Source: Tanytarsus gracilentus
Taxonomy: Eukaryota; Arthropoda; Insecta; Diptera; Chironomidae
Assembly (NCBI GenBank): GCA_038502055.1
Contig: JAXRKN010000040.1
Span: 2,232,001 to 2,296,000, forward strand
DNA: 64,000 nucleotides
Reading direction: 5' to 3'
Shown: piece by piece, positions 48,901 to 61,500 of the stretch
Numbering within the stretch: the stretch's first letter is position 1
Layout of the letters: the number at the start of each line of letters is the position of its first letter
Notes under the pieces: model-generated
Database searches by the model: none
Told to the model about the DNA's origin: nothing
What the model saw: only the letters and a program-made list of their open reading frames with translations
Made by a program: the position numbers and the translations under genes

Positions 48901-51649
48901 CTTAATTTATGGCACTTTTGCCATCCTCATTACTGAGTGGCGTCGATTGAATCATTGTTCGTCCATTGTTCATAATGAATTATGTTTTACACCTCTTGAC
49001 ATCAAAAGAGGAATTGTGAACAATACCGAAAAAGAGTCTCCAAAAGTGCCATAAAACAAACAGACACTTGCAGACACATAAAATGCGCACCAGGTCCTCC
49101 TTCGCTCTGATATTGCATGAGAAACCGAAAAAATAGGAACATAAATTTTAAAGAAAAGAAACACAAGTGAGGCGAGAGTTTTAAGGGGCCGATTGAAAGA
49201 CCTGCCAATCCATAACTCAAAATCATATCTGACTGTGCAATTGTCTTTTCGGTTACTTACCGAGCGATAGCAAAGAATGAACAAATTTAGTGTGATTCAG
49301 TTGCATTTGCAGGTGTTTCTTTGACACTTTTATGAGGGAGGCGAGAGAATAAAAGAATCGAACATCGCCGATGACAAGCGGCAGGTAGCAAAAATTTAGA
49401 TGAGGATGATAACTTTTTCATTTTCTTTTTAAAATCAATTTTTATTTCTAAAAAAAATTGAAATAATGAGAGAAAAAATCCAGACAGCAATAAAAATATT
49501 TATTATAAAAATCTCGCAATAAAAAATGTAAATGCAATAATCGTAAAATAATTCGCTTTAATTTTTCACGTAACCTCCCTTCAAAATATTCATATTCAGT
49601 AAACTTGAAATTCCTACACAGAATATTATGCAAACATTGATAATGATAGTGACATTTATTGCAACCGGAAAGTACAACGGCAGAGATTATCAAGAAAAGT
49701 TTTGTTTGCATTTTCTGCTGCACAAAATCAATTCACAGATGATAAAGTTACAAAATTTATATTTTTCTTTCGAGTGGCGTCGAGATTTTTACATGAAAAC
49801 TTCAAACTTGCAAAGCGTCATCATCGGATTGATATTGAGTGGTTATTTACTCATACACAAAAATCCTGTCTAGTTTGTTTATCGAAAAGGAAGAGGAGAG
49901 AGAAAAAATTGCCTTCAATTGGCAAACAATGTCTCTCGCTCACAATAACAACTCTATGCCGTCGAGCATGCAGCAAAAAAAGAGCATAAACTAATAATAC
50001 TTGAAAATTGTGTCTGGCTTTTGAGTGCACTTTTCTCTCTCACTCGATGTGATGATGATTTTTTTTGTTGACGATGACGGGCAGAAATGAAAACACACAA
50101 ATAAATGTGAGAAAATTATCAAATATTTTGACTAAAAACAGTCTCCTCACAAACCACGAGGATTTTGACTGGAGTTCTTTAATGGATTTGACAATTTAAA
50201 TTTCCTGCCATTCGATATTTTATTTTTTTCGTAGTTTGCTTTGCTGTGTGAACAGCACTCAGTTCCATGTTTGAAAAGGCTTCGGCGTTGAGGTAGAATA
50301 ATTTCAAATTTTATTGTTTGTTATAAAACGTGTGATTTTTAACATCTCTCTCGACCCCATCGCATCAAAAAAAAATAGTTTGACTTGGTTGTATTTGATT
50401 TTTGAACATTTGACCGACTTTTGTACCTATTTCGTGTGCAAACAAACAATGCATTTTATGTGTTTGCTCATCTTTAAAAAGCTGTAAATTTTTGGGCGCC
50501 ATTTCTCGATAACTTTTTCTCCCCTTTAGTCACTCCGAATATTTTTGTGTTTGCTCTTTGATGTGTGTGGCGTCTCATGAATGCAACAGAGATATTTTGT
50601 TGTAAAAAAGCAGGAGCACAAAAAAAGAATGCATTAAATTGCAGACTCATAAATCCATCTTATCGCATGCATGCCTTCCTCTGTTTCATTTGCCGACACT
50701 CTAAGTAAATATGCGAAAACTCACCTGCCGCACTTTGTGATAATCATTTCGGTACCGATTTGATGAAATTCCGTCCATAAATCGGCATTTTGAAGCTTCA
50801 CTTCAGCCCCTGGCAATGTGAATCGAGGTGGAATCGGAGGCAACTGACGTGTTGGAAAGATCGATGAATATGGATCTGGAAGAGGACATAAAAATTCTTT
50901 TTAGTGCTCGAAAAAAATTCCACCGCGTTTATGGATAATTAGTCGAAGTCGAGAGTTCAGCATATCCATCTTTGGATGGAACGCTTTTAATTAATTTATG
51001 GTTATATGGAAAATTCAAATGTGAAGCCGCTTTTTCGTAGGCCAAAAAATTATTTTAATTTCCCATGTCATTTTTCAGACCATATAAATGGCCAATTTAA
51101 TAGTCATTTTCGGCAACAACTTTAGTGTGACAAAGAGGCAGTAAAAAATAAAAATGATGCTTTCTGGTGAGTGCTTGAGAGTTTTTTATTGATTTATATC
51201 TGACGGATTTATGACAACTCTCCGCATCATCTCAGGCCGTGTGTCGAATTTCATCGGCAGAGCGGAATCGTAAAATCATAAAAGTGGAAATTTCACCTGC
51301 TTTATAATGCGTCAATTTTTACAGAAATAATAAAATAAAACAAACATAAAATTTCTTATTTTTTTCCAATGAAATCAACAGCCAAAAAAAATAAGAAAAG
51401 GTGATCATGTGCAAGGATAACATTCTGTAGACGAGAATGAGGTGCTGATCATTAATCAATGAGCTTCAGGAAATTAGTTTTATTTGTTTTATTTTTTACT
51501 GCCTCAATCAATATTGTGCATCCATCAATGGACTTTTTGGCATTTGAGGAGAAAAAAGATGAATTACCTGGGATCCTTTGCAACATTTGTTGTCTATAGA
51601 ACTCCTGAGCTAAATGATGATGCAGTCGAATATCCATTATTTCACTCAT
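42931..51649 (-). CDS. Doc: T-box transcription factor, Dorsocross-like, copy 2
   Basis: Five exons (51649-51568, 50875-50725, 44470-44203, 43961-43824, 43572-42931) join in frame to 426 residues, with the same exon phases as copy 1. It starts MSEIMDIRLHHHLAQEFYRQ. The T-box covers about residues 53-238 and is almost the same as copy 1 from exon 3 on. The C-terminal part diverges right after LRVLSPSAFS. It carries an acidic run (TDDTNSNDGSEDNENEEE) and the eh1 motif FSISAILGL, here followed by 17 extra residues. Intron 2 is 6.3 kb (44471-50724) and contains conserved non-coding sites. The two intact tandem genes recall the Doc1-3 cluster of Drosophila; number and order in the ancestor cannot be told from one window. 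Confidence 0.9.
43359..44472 (-). repeat. Gene-converted tract, Doc copy 2
   Basis: Partner of 37388-38502. Differences seen include one fewer T in the T-run near 43612, changes at GTGGATAC against GTGAACAC, CAAACGCAC against CAAATGCAC, GAACAAAG against GAACGGAG, and two in exon 3 (GTTTTGAAGA, AGCACCACC). Outside the tract, exon 2 of the two genes differs at many third positions. Confidence 0.9.
47037..47090 (+). promoter_or_regulatory. Conserved non-coding element, right copy
   Basis: It lies in intron 2 of Doc copy 2 and matches the reverse complement of 33371-33425, with the perfect core GACAAGTGGCGCCT. Open frames through it on either side give a similar short peptide (NDKWRL), which is a by-product of the DNA match and not a gene. 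Confidence 0.55.
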
Positions 51650-54600
51650 TTTTCAAAATACTTTTTAATAAAGTTTTTATATGGCACAAATGATTTTTTT
51701 TACTAAATATTTTTTTAGCACTACCTAATATTTTTTCATAATTTTTTCACAAATTTTTCAATTCAAGTAGCAATCGAAATTGACTTGTGTAACGTCACAG
51801 TGCAACGAAAATCACGAAGCGACTAAAGTAAAACTGTGAAAAATCATCTATTTAGTGTTGACATTAACGAACTTAAACCGCCAAGTGGTTCACAATACTG
51901 CCGCAACAACTTGAACATTGAAGAAGAGAAAAAAAGTTGCAAGTTGCGAACGATGATCGTCAAACAGGTTTAGCTTTTTTTCTCTCACAGCCAGGTTGCC
52001 ACGGTGCCATTGGTCAGTCTCGAAAGGAAATTAAATTAAGCGAGAGAGAGCGAGAACACGCCCACGAATTCTCTCTTTCATGATTTTTCCACTTCTTTCA
52101 TTCTTCGTCATCGTGCGCACTAAAATTGAATAATTCTCTCGCATTGAATGAGGCACGAAAAATGGCGTAAAATTGTTTCGAACACGTTGAGGAAATATAT
52201 TGAAGAAGGCAAATATCACAGACGGTTCATTTGGAAATGTATTAAAATTCACAATTTTAAATTAGATTATTAGCAATTGAGATTTTTTTTTCGTTGGAAA
52301 CATGCCATAGGAATTCGAAGCCAAAAAATGTTGCTTTTCGACACACAAAACGTGATTTAATTTTTTGTATTTTCCGGTAGTCCTTTGGAATACAAAAACA
52401 CACACAGACTAATTAATGTCTGTCGCGACAATTAATTGCCAAAATGGAGGAAGTCATTTAAATACAAAATGTAAATTTTGCGATAAGATTAAATCTCTGC
52501 CTTAAAACTTTCGTGATCCTTAAACTGCCACATTTTTCATGAACACACTTTAGAGCCAATTCCACATAAATGCACATTTTTATGAGCATTCTCGAGTGTG
52601 CTGTAGAAAGCTGTAAAGAAATGCTTGCACCTGGAGGTGATGACGGCTTTTTAATTAAAAATCATCGCTTTATAATTGAAACCGCACGCTAGAAACTTTT
52701 TCTCATTTATTTCGCTGCTATTTTGTTGAAAGGAAAAAATTATTATTTAGAAAGGAAAATTAAAAACACATTTCATTATAGCTCATGCATTCAACCACAA
52801 ATCCCTCAAAAAAATATATAAGTTTATGTTTTTCTCAACGCAATGTTTTCTGTCTTCTTCTTTTGCTCTCTTTTTAAAAATTACAAACGCGTGTTTCGAA
52901 GCAATTTAGTTTGTCATTTTTCAAAAAATTATATTTTAATGGAAAATTTAACAAGTTGAAACTTTTTACAATTTATTAAATAAATTTTAAAGCAGGTTTT
53001 AGGTTTCACGGTTTAAAAACTGTTTTCACATGGTTTGCATGTGATACAAAATTGTGAAGTTAATCACATTCAACACCATTTTTTAACGCTACTGCATCTC
53101 CGAGAAAAGTATATAGCTGACGCAAAAAACTTGACGCCATCTCATCGTAGTGAGTTGCAAAAAAAATTGTACATTGTCGCCCCTCCGTCGATGTCACGAA
53201 ATTGAAGTTGTCTGCACATCCGTAAATCCACTGTCTGTTTTATCCTCTCTCAAAATGCGAGATGCGATCAAAAGTTGTTAAAGCGATGGCGCAATTACAT
53301 CGCACTCTAAATGATGTGAGGATGTGTGTTTGTGACTGTGCCATGTCGATTAGTGCAAATTAAAATGAAATTAACACACGAAGCAAAAAATGCCATAAAT
53401 TATTACCTTTTTGCACGTCCATAAATCTGATTTAATTAGTGCAATTAAGCTAATGACTTCCAAAGAACTATAATCCAATTCATTGGCAGTGATAATTATT
53501 CTAAATATTCATTTTCACAAATTTTCGATGCATTTTTTATTCGCAGTAAATGAGGAAAAGAGAGAGATTGATGATTGAAGATATACAGCGCGGTGCGATG
53601 TATCATTGTCGTCTTGTGTGTCCTCCATATTTATTTCTTTTTGCCGCTACCTAAAATACTAAAAGTGCACTGTACTATCAATTTCTGTAATTAATTAAGA
53701 CTCCGCTCGGATGTATAAATGCATTCAAAAGTCAACATCTACTGGCGCCTTTATGTACTCGAGAGAAAAATATGTTGCTACAATGTTGTTTATGTTGTAA
53801 ACGAATCCTTCAATGACTTTATCCTTTCACCAAATTTTTAATTTTAAACAGACACAAAAAATGAGATTTTTATGGATAGCGGAAGCAAGTTATCTTCACA
53901 AAAATGTCACTTCTGCTCGAAACAACGAAAAAAAAAGTTCTGAATAAATTTGAATTTTTTAACATTTCATTATCTCACGCGCTCGATACTGAGGTTAAAA
54001 TCAATTTTCTTTAATGATTCTCTGGGAATAGACAACGCAAAAGAGCTGGCAATAAAAATCTTCACAACTTTTAGTATAAGCTTAATATTTTAATATCCAT
54101 TCAGTAAAAGAGTGAGAGGGTTCATTGAGGAGAAGAAGAAGAAGAGTAAAATGCCGACAAAGCACTTCTGTAATGTGCCGCGCGACGCAAACAGCACCGA
54201 TATCAATAAAATTCTTTCTCTCTCTCTCTCTCCGGCGCTCGGATTGCGCAGAAAAGAAGGAAAATAACACACACAAGAAGAGAGTGGAAGGGAGATAAGA
54301 AGGCTGAATGTATTTATTACAGCAGAAGCAATTCTTGGGGGCTCTTTTCAATTAAGGCGAAGGAGAGAGAAAAGCAATAACAGTCAAATTGATAAGGCGA
54401 CTAATTTTGTGTTTCTTCTCTCTCCCTCATATATATACTTTATAACAAAATCTCTCCGCCAGCAGCAACAGCAATACTATCAATGCCGACTTTTTTTGTT
54501 TGGTGCGTCTTTTATGAGAACGGTAGCGGGAGATAAGAAATACATTAACGGGTTCCTCTCGCTTGAAGCTTTATTTACTTTTGAAAATTGTGATATTTCT

Positions 54601-57600
54601 CGGCAGTGCCTGCGACCAACTGACATAATTAAATTAGCTCACTTTGTATACAAAAACATCAATTAGTCATCGATGCACTCCCCGCCCCGCTCATTATGGA
54701 CGTCACTTTAAAAATGTTCTTCTTAATACTCGGGGCGTATGCGTGGAGATTTATTTGAATGAAATTATGCTCGCATCATAAACAGAAAAATATGTTGCAC
54801 TTGTTGGGCGCCAGTCAGTGATCGGATTTCATGGCTGTTTTTAATTTTTTTTCACTCATATGTTGATGAAAGAAGAAATTTCTTCTCATGAAGGAAATCT
54901 CTCGCAAAAAGTAATGTATGTGGATGTCATGCTGTTTTATGTGTCTCCCGAACATGAGAACTTCACAACCGAAAATGCGAAAGCAGAGAGAACATCAAAG
55001 AGCGACAATCTCGAACGCAGAAGCAATAATTTCTCATCTCAATGAGATAAAATTTTTGGTTTTATATCCTTCGGGTTCCTTAAAGTTTCTGCCCTTTTCG
55101 GCTGATAAGAGAATCACACGAGGTAAAATTTCTCGAGTTCACCTGTGTGTAAAATAAATTTTTACTGACAGTAATTAAAACTTTTTTAAAATGATAAATC
55201 ATCGGATGACATATCGAGATGAAGAAATCTGATTCTCGTCTTCACGTCACATTCATTAACTTGATCATCGGTCAGAAGGAGGATAAGAGTAAAATTTTGT
55301 ATGAACCAAATCGAGTTGTCGAGGAATTTTTATGTTCATTTTTGCAGAAAAATTTAGAATATATTTAAAATTTGTAGCGGAGCTATAAGAGGTATACAAA
55401 AAATATACAATAATTTCGATTGGAAGATTATCGTGAAGATCAGAAGCAGCATCTAAGTTAAGACAAAGGGAGGAAAAGAAATCAATAAAAAAATCTTTGG
55501 CGCCACCGAGAAAAATTTCTTCGATACATTCTTCAACACGCTTCACATACTTCTCTTATCCCGCACTAGAAGCATCGATGCGAACGCACATAAGTATTTG
55601 AGAGAACTCATGTTTCGTGAAGATTTCCTCGACGATACATACATAAATTTTTGGTCTTTTGGGCAAAAAGGGAGAAAGAAGAAAAAGGTTAATTGGTTAA
55701 ATCCTTTTATTGAGTTTCACTCAATCAGAAACCTGTTGCACATTTTATTTTCGGCTACATCAGTCTGTGATCTGTGATATTATTTCAAACATTGTTCAAG
55801 CGACTGGAAATGGCAATCGTTGTCGCTGCCATAAACTTGTGCCATTCATTTGAAATTTATCCATGGACATAACATACACAAAAAAAGGGTTTCGAATATC
55901 TTCTCAATTTATAAATTTTTTTGTTATCGAACGATTAATCTCTCAATTTCAAACGTTGCGTAAAATACTTATCAACTTAAATTCGATCTCTTTTTTTAAC
56001 TCTCGAGGGACAAGAGAAGGAGCAAAATTGAACCAATGACACGATGTTTTTTGTTGGTAATTGATTGAGTTTGATCACAGAAAATCGATTAAAAAATGAT
56101 ACTTTATTGCTCGTTTACGATTTTTTTCGGGCGTATGGCAACAAGTGATCCAGAAAAATGTGACATTCTGAACCCTTCTCCTGCAAAATTATAGATGACA
56201 AACTTTGATATTTATCTCAAGAAAAAGATTCCTAAATGCCATGTGTTCGAGTTTGAGGCACAAGATAACGTCTTCTAAGGATTTCGATGCTCATTTTTAA
56301 TTTTTATTGATCGATGGATATAATTAAAAGTAGCACAAAGTAGAGCAGCTTGACATTTACTGTGCAACGATCGTCCATTGGTGAAGCAAAGAAGAAGAAG
56401 AAAGATGGTAAAATTCCAAAGGTGACAATTGAGATTATTTTAAATAATACAAAATGTCTTGTCTTCTCATTATTTCCATCTCAAGTGCCCTCTTGACGAT
56501 GCGACGATCCCACGGCATGCAACAAGTAAATGTTGTAAATGCATAATCGCATCTAAGCTCTTTGTGTTAATTTCTTCGGTTATTCAGACCATCCCCCTTC
56601 TTCTTATTCTTCTCCTCTTGCCAAAATCGTCTTAAGATTTATTATTTTATGACCATCACATAATCTCTAATACTTGTCTGTCTTCATGTCTCCGAATCTC
56701 CTTGTGAACTGTCTCAAGTGGTGCAAATCATTCCAAGTGTCGAGAAAGTTTTCTCATTAGCATATTTCTCACAATTTTTTCTCTTCAGCTGCAAAAGACA
56801 TAAAATCCAATTTTATTGAACAATAAAAATTCAATTTTAAATGTTGACAAAAGAAGAAAGAAAAAAATATTTGCACAAGAACAAAAAAAATTGTGCTTAA
56901 AAATATTGTCATCCAATTTTATATGTATGACCACCCATTAAAAGGAGAGAGAGACATTTTTTAACCTCTCAAAGCGATGCCGCATGCTTTTTTCTGTATC
57001 GCTGTTGTCATCGGTCGTTTGGAAATATATTCACAAAAAGGAGAGATACATAATAATAAGTAAGAGTAGGGGATCATTTTGCATCAAGCACGTACCGACA
57101 ACAACAAGCAAAAAAATATAAATTATAGAACGAGAAAAAGAGGCAGAAAAAAAACATTTCACAAAAGGATTAAATTCAAATTTGTCAACCCAAGTCTACA
57201 CATTAAATACAAAATATGCATGTGGAATTTACGTTAAACTTGCACAAAGAACAAATGAGTGTGGTCCATTAATAATTGAATTCCAAACAAGGTTACCGCC
57301 TCATAGCTTAAGAGAAGAGCATACAAAAGAAGAAATACTTTGTGCGATGAAAATGGATGCAGAGAGATGTTGAAAAGGTAACGTGTAATTTTCACTCAAT
57401 TATCATGGAAGCATCAAAAATGTAATTTATTTGTGAGACCATCGACACCGTGTTATTAAAGAGGAAGAAAAGGGACAGTCAGGAAATTCATCACATCATT
57501 TTCATTCTTCAAATATTTGTTTTATCTTTTGCTGCACACCCAAACCTATTTTTCTTTCCTTTAAAGTAATAACACATTACCTGCACTTTAAATAACATTC

Positions 57601-57782
57601 TAAGGTCATCATTTTATAGCTCAACATCCTTCCGACTTAAAGTGAATCTCCTTCCTTGTCCCTTAAAAATTTAAAATGTTACCAATTCTATTTTTCAAGT
57701 GCTTTTACAACTTTTTAAAAGTGTCGACGACGACCGTCTCCAAATGCATTAAAACACAGAAGGCTCATTTTTGCCAATAATG
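51650..57782. promoter_or_regulatory. Upstream region of Doc copy 2
   Basis: About 6.1 kb without a supportable gene, upstream of a minus-strand developmental regulator, so promoter and enhancers are expected. It holds GGCGCC at about 53746, 54808 and 55499, a CTCTCTCTCTCTCTC tract near 54216-54232 and several GAGAG clusters. The open frames at 54409-54666, 54860-55157 and 55265-55546 show no domain and no coding-like pattern. Confidence 0.5.
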
Positions 57783-58340
57783 TTCTCGATGGGAGGCAAA
57801 AATTCTCTCCACAATCCCTGAATGTTTTCATTTACAAATTTTCATTGCGTCATTAAAGAAAATTTCATTTCAAGTGGATTTGATAAGAAATAAAATTTTT
57901 AATTTCTCTTTAAATGTTTCATTCGATTCCGAGAGTGGTTCAAAAAATAGAAAAATCACTTTGAGTGTTGGAAATTGAATTTTGACGATGGACCACACAA
58001 AATGAGAAGAAAATAATTTTTTTCTGTATGTTTTTAGCAATTTGAAACCAGAAAAATTTCACCAGCAATCGATTTCTTGCTGACGAGAATCATGCTGTGA
58101 TTTTTTAATGTAAACACATGCGATTCCATCGAATGTAATGAGAAGAAGATCGCATCGAGTATTGCATGACAAATTCGAAATCTGATTCTAAATTCTGCAT
58201 TTCTTCACACAAAACAGCAACTTCATCATGATCTTCTGTTTAAAGCAATTTGGTGATGGACATGACCACCAAGAATCAGCTCAGAATGTCAATATAGCGA
58301 TACAGGGTGAATTTTCTACAAGATGACTAAAAATGTTTTA
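57783..58340 (-). repeat. Right arm of the 560-580 base inverted pair
   Basis: Reverse-complement partner of 24680-25258. Its outer end reads TTCTACAAGATGACTAAAAA and its inner end lies near AATTCTCTCCACAATCCCTG. Some short insertions and deletions separate the copies, for example around CTGTAATGTAAAAACTATC against CTGTATCGCTATA. The 3' end of spermine synthase begins 219 bases to the right. Confidence 0.85.
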
Positions 58341-58558
58341 TTTCTTTCCACCTTTTATTTTCACTAGTTTAAAATCGAAACAAATTTGTATTTTTTTGTG
58401 ACTAATATTTTCGAGTAAGAAATTTTCAAAGACGATCAAATTCTTATGCTTAAAATCTAAGCTTTGGGAAGATCTCAAAAATATAAATAAAAATGCTGGA
58501 TTCACGTTGGTAGCGTGTTGTTAGCTGGTGCAAAAATTGAATTAGATTTTGTCGGACA

Positions 58559-61500
58559 TCAGTGACGATCGGTAAAAATAACTTGATAGAAGATCCATTC
58601 TTCCATGAAACTTGGGACAAAAGCTGTGTCACGTTTAAAGCTCACTGGTGGCTCAAGTTTACGTAAAACGGCGTCTTCGTACATTTGAAGAGACTCTGGA
58701 CATGAAGCTCCATTGCCGTGGGTCATGAATTTTCTGTTTATAAAATTTTAATTATTAAAAAGTTTAAAAATTCAATTCAACTCACCCATCATGTTTCAAG
58801 ACAGCAAAAGACTTTTCCAAAATCGAACGAATAAAGTCCCAAATCTCTCCGGTTGGCGTATCAGAAATTGGAATGTCAGTGAGATCACCGAATACATAAT
58901 CGAATTTGCGTTCATCTTTAATGTATTTCTCAAGCCACACCATACAGTCACCGACAATAATTTCATAATTTTCGCCTTTACGAGCCTCCAACACATCGCC
59001 ACAAATGGAATTCATGTACTTGTTACATGCTTGCATAACAATCTCGTCAATCTCAAGCATAACAACATGTTTCGGATTCTCTTTCAACAACTCGTAGAGA
59101 AGTGCACCATCACCGCCACCCAAAATACAAATGTCTTTTCCAGCATAATTTTCTTTGCCACGCTGCATGAGAGTTTCAGTGTAGATCAAGTCAGATTCGG
59201 CAATATTTTGCAGCTCATCGAGAATCAACATGTTACCAAGTGTTTTTGAGTGAACAATTTGAATCTTCTGAAAATCAGAGCGTTTATCGAAGAGAACTTG
59301 GTCGATGTCGTACTCAATGATGCGCTCATCTGGAATTTTTTCGAAATTTCCGTTAAAAATTTGAATTTTAGTGTTGAAAAACACTCAATATCATTATAAA
59401 AAATTCGATAAGCTACTTAAGAAAATCATAAAAACACTTTAAGCTAAAAATCAAAAATGTGCATGCGAAAAAAGTCAATGCAGTGCTAAAGATTAATGAC
59501 AATAACGACCTCATGCTATGATTCACATTTACATCTTTCAGTTTTAATGATAATGGTACGAACCTGAAGAAGGAAAGTATCGCACAATAGGCCCACGGGA
59601 AATGGAGGGTAGAGTTTGTCCGTGCAATAAACTCAACTGTTTAACCAGCGCATTCTCGAGCTGACGAGATGACTGTGGATAGGAACAGTTGAGGAAATTT
59701 CTTTATTTTCTTTAAAGCCAATTTAAATTTTTCTTTTTTTAAAGGAAAGGGAAATTTTTTGATGGAACCAAGCTGGTCAATTTTAAATCGAAGTAATTAA
59801 TTTAATGATGCTGATTTATGAAAAATGGATAATGATTTTAATTTAAGGATCATATCAGGCAATGGATCTAGGAAGGAATCAAATCGTGTAAAAAGCATTT
59901 TTTTAGAGCTAGATCCATTCACTGAATGCAACTAAGCAAAAATTAAACTAAATTTAATTTTTCCAGATTAAAAATTTTCTTTTCTATTGATTTTTTCATG
60001 CAATATTTTTGATCAAATTTTAATTTTATTTAATTTACGGATAATTCGAGATAAATTAAAGTGAGTTGAATTTAAATTTTGAAGTTTTAAAATGCAGAAA
60101 ATTTTTTAATTTCACACAAATTCTCATGAATGAGTCGATTTTAATTCTTTACTGCATTCCCTTGTGGCACAGAAAAGGAAAAATAAAGGAATTTTGATGG
60201 AACTTGCATGGAATCTTTCGGAACTTGCATGGAAAAAAATAACTTGACGGAAATTTGAAGGAATTTAATGGAACTTGACGGAATTTCAATGGAATTTCTG
60301 CGACCACTTTACCGGAAATTTGACGGAATTTGATGGAAAAAAAATCCTTCAAAATTCCATTGGATTTTTTAAGGAAAATTTTGGAATTCCATTGGAAAAG
60401 TATAGGAAATTTTTTCCATTTCTTTTCCACCAAATTTCTTATGGAAATCTTTAGGAATTTTATCGGAAAAAAATATTCCATCAAAATTCCGTCAAATTCC
60501 GCTTAAGGAAAGTTGTGGAATTTTCAAGGAATTTATTTTCCATCAAAATTCCGTCATGTTCCGTTTAGGAAAAGTTGTGGAATTTTAACGGAATTGTTTT
60601 CCATCAAAATTCCGTCAAGTTCCGTTAAGAAAAGTTGTGGAATTTTAACGGAATTTATTTTCCATCAAAATTCCGTCATGTTCCGTTTAGGAAAAATGTG
60701 GAATTTTAACGGAATTTATTTCCATCAAAATTCCGTCATGTTCCGTTTCGGGAAAAGTTGTGGAATTTTAACGGAATTTATTTTCCATCAAAATTCCGTC
60801 ATGTTCCGTTTAGGAAAAATGTGGAATTTTAACGGAATTTATTTCCATCAAAATTCCGTCATGTTCCGTTAAGAAAAGTTGTGGAATTTTAACGGAATTT
60901 ATTTTCTATCAAAATTCCGTCATGTTCCGTTTAGGAAAGTTGTGGAATTTTAACGGAATTTATTTTCCATTAAATTTCCGTCAATTTCCGTTTAGGAAAC
61001 AGTTGGAATTTTCAAGGAATTTATTTTCCAACAAAATTCCTTTAAATTTCCAACGGAATTTTTTTTAGATTTCCAACGGAATTCCATTGGAAATTTATTG
61101 CTTAAATATTGCTTTTGCCAAAAATAATTTAATATATATTTTGGCTTCGTGACGGAATGGTAAAGCGGCGCAACGTGATAAGGAGTCCTCGGTTCGAATC
61201 TCGGTGGAGCAAAAAAGATGTAAGTAAAAAATAAATAATTTCCTATAATTTCCAACAGATTTCCAGAACTCAGAATCAGCTATGACAACGACTTCAAATG
61301 TTACCTCTTCAGGCCCAGGTAGGATCCAGAAGTGGGCCCGAGCTGCGAAGGATCCAAAAATTTATTTTTTTCTTATGGATTCCATTAGTTATTTTTCCAT
61401 TGGATTTCCATCGGATTTCCATTGGATTTCCATCGGATTTCTATTGGATTTCCATCGGAAATGTGATGGATTCCGTAAGAATTTTGACGGATTCCATCGG

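Noticed and set aside
59330..59383. Alternative longer exon 3 of spermine synthase, acceptor at 59383
   Set aside because: It also keeps the frame but inserts 18 residues (FFNTKIQIFNGNFEK type) not found in the family. The acceptor at 59329 gives a direct match and the extra bases look like a pyrimidine-rich intron end.
61143..61211. Functional tRNA gene
   Set aside because: The B box is good, but the acceptor and T stems pair poorly and the D arm does not close, so I call it a tRNA-derived repeat.
60992..61255. Minus-strand frame with PPRFEPRTP
   Set aside because: This peptide pattern is the known artefact of reading the B-box region of tRNA-derived repeats.
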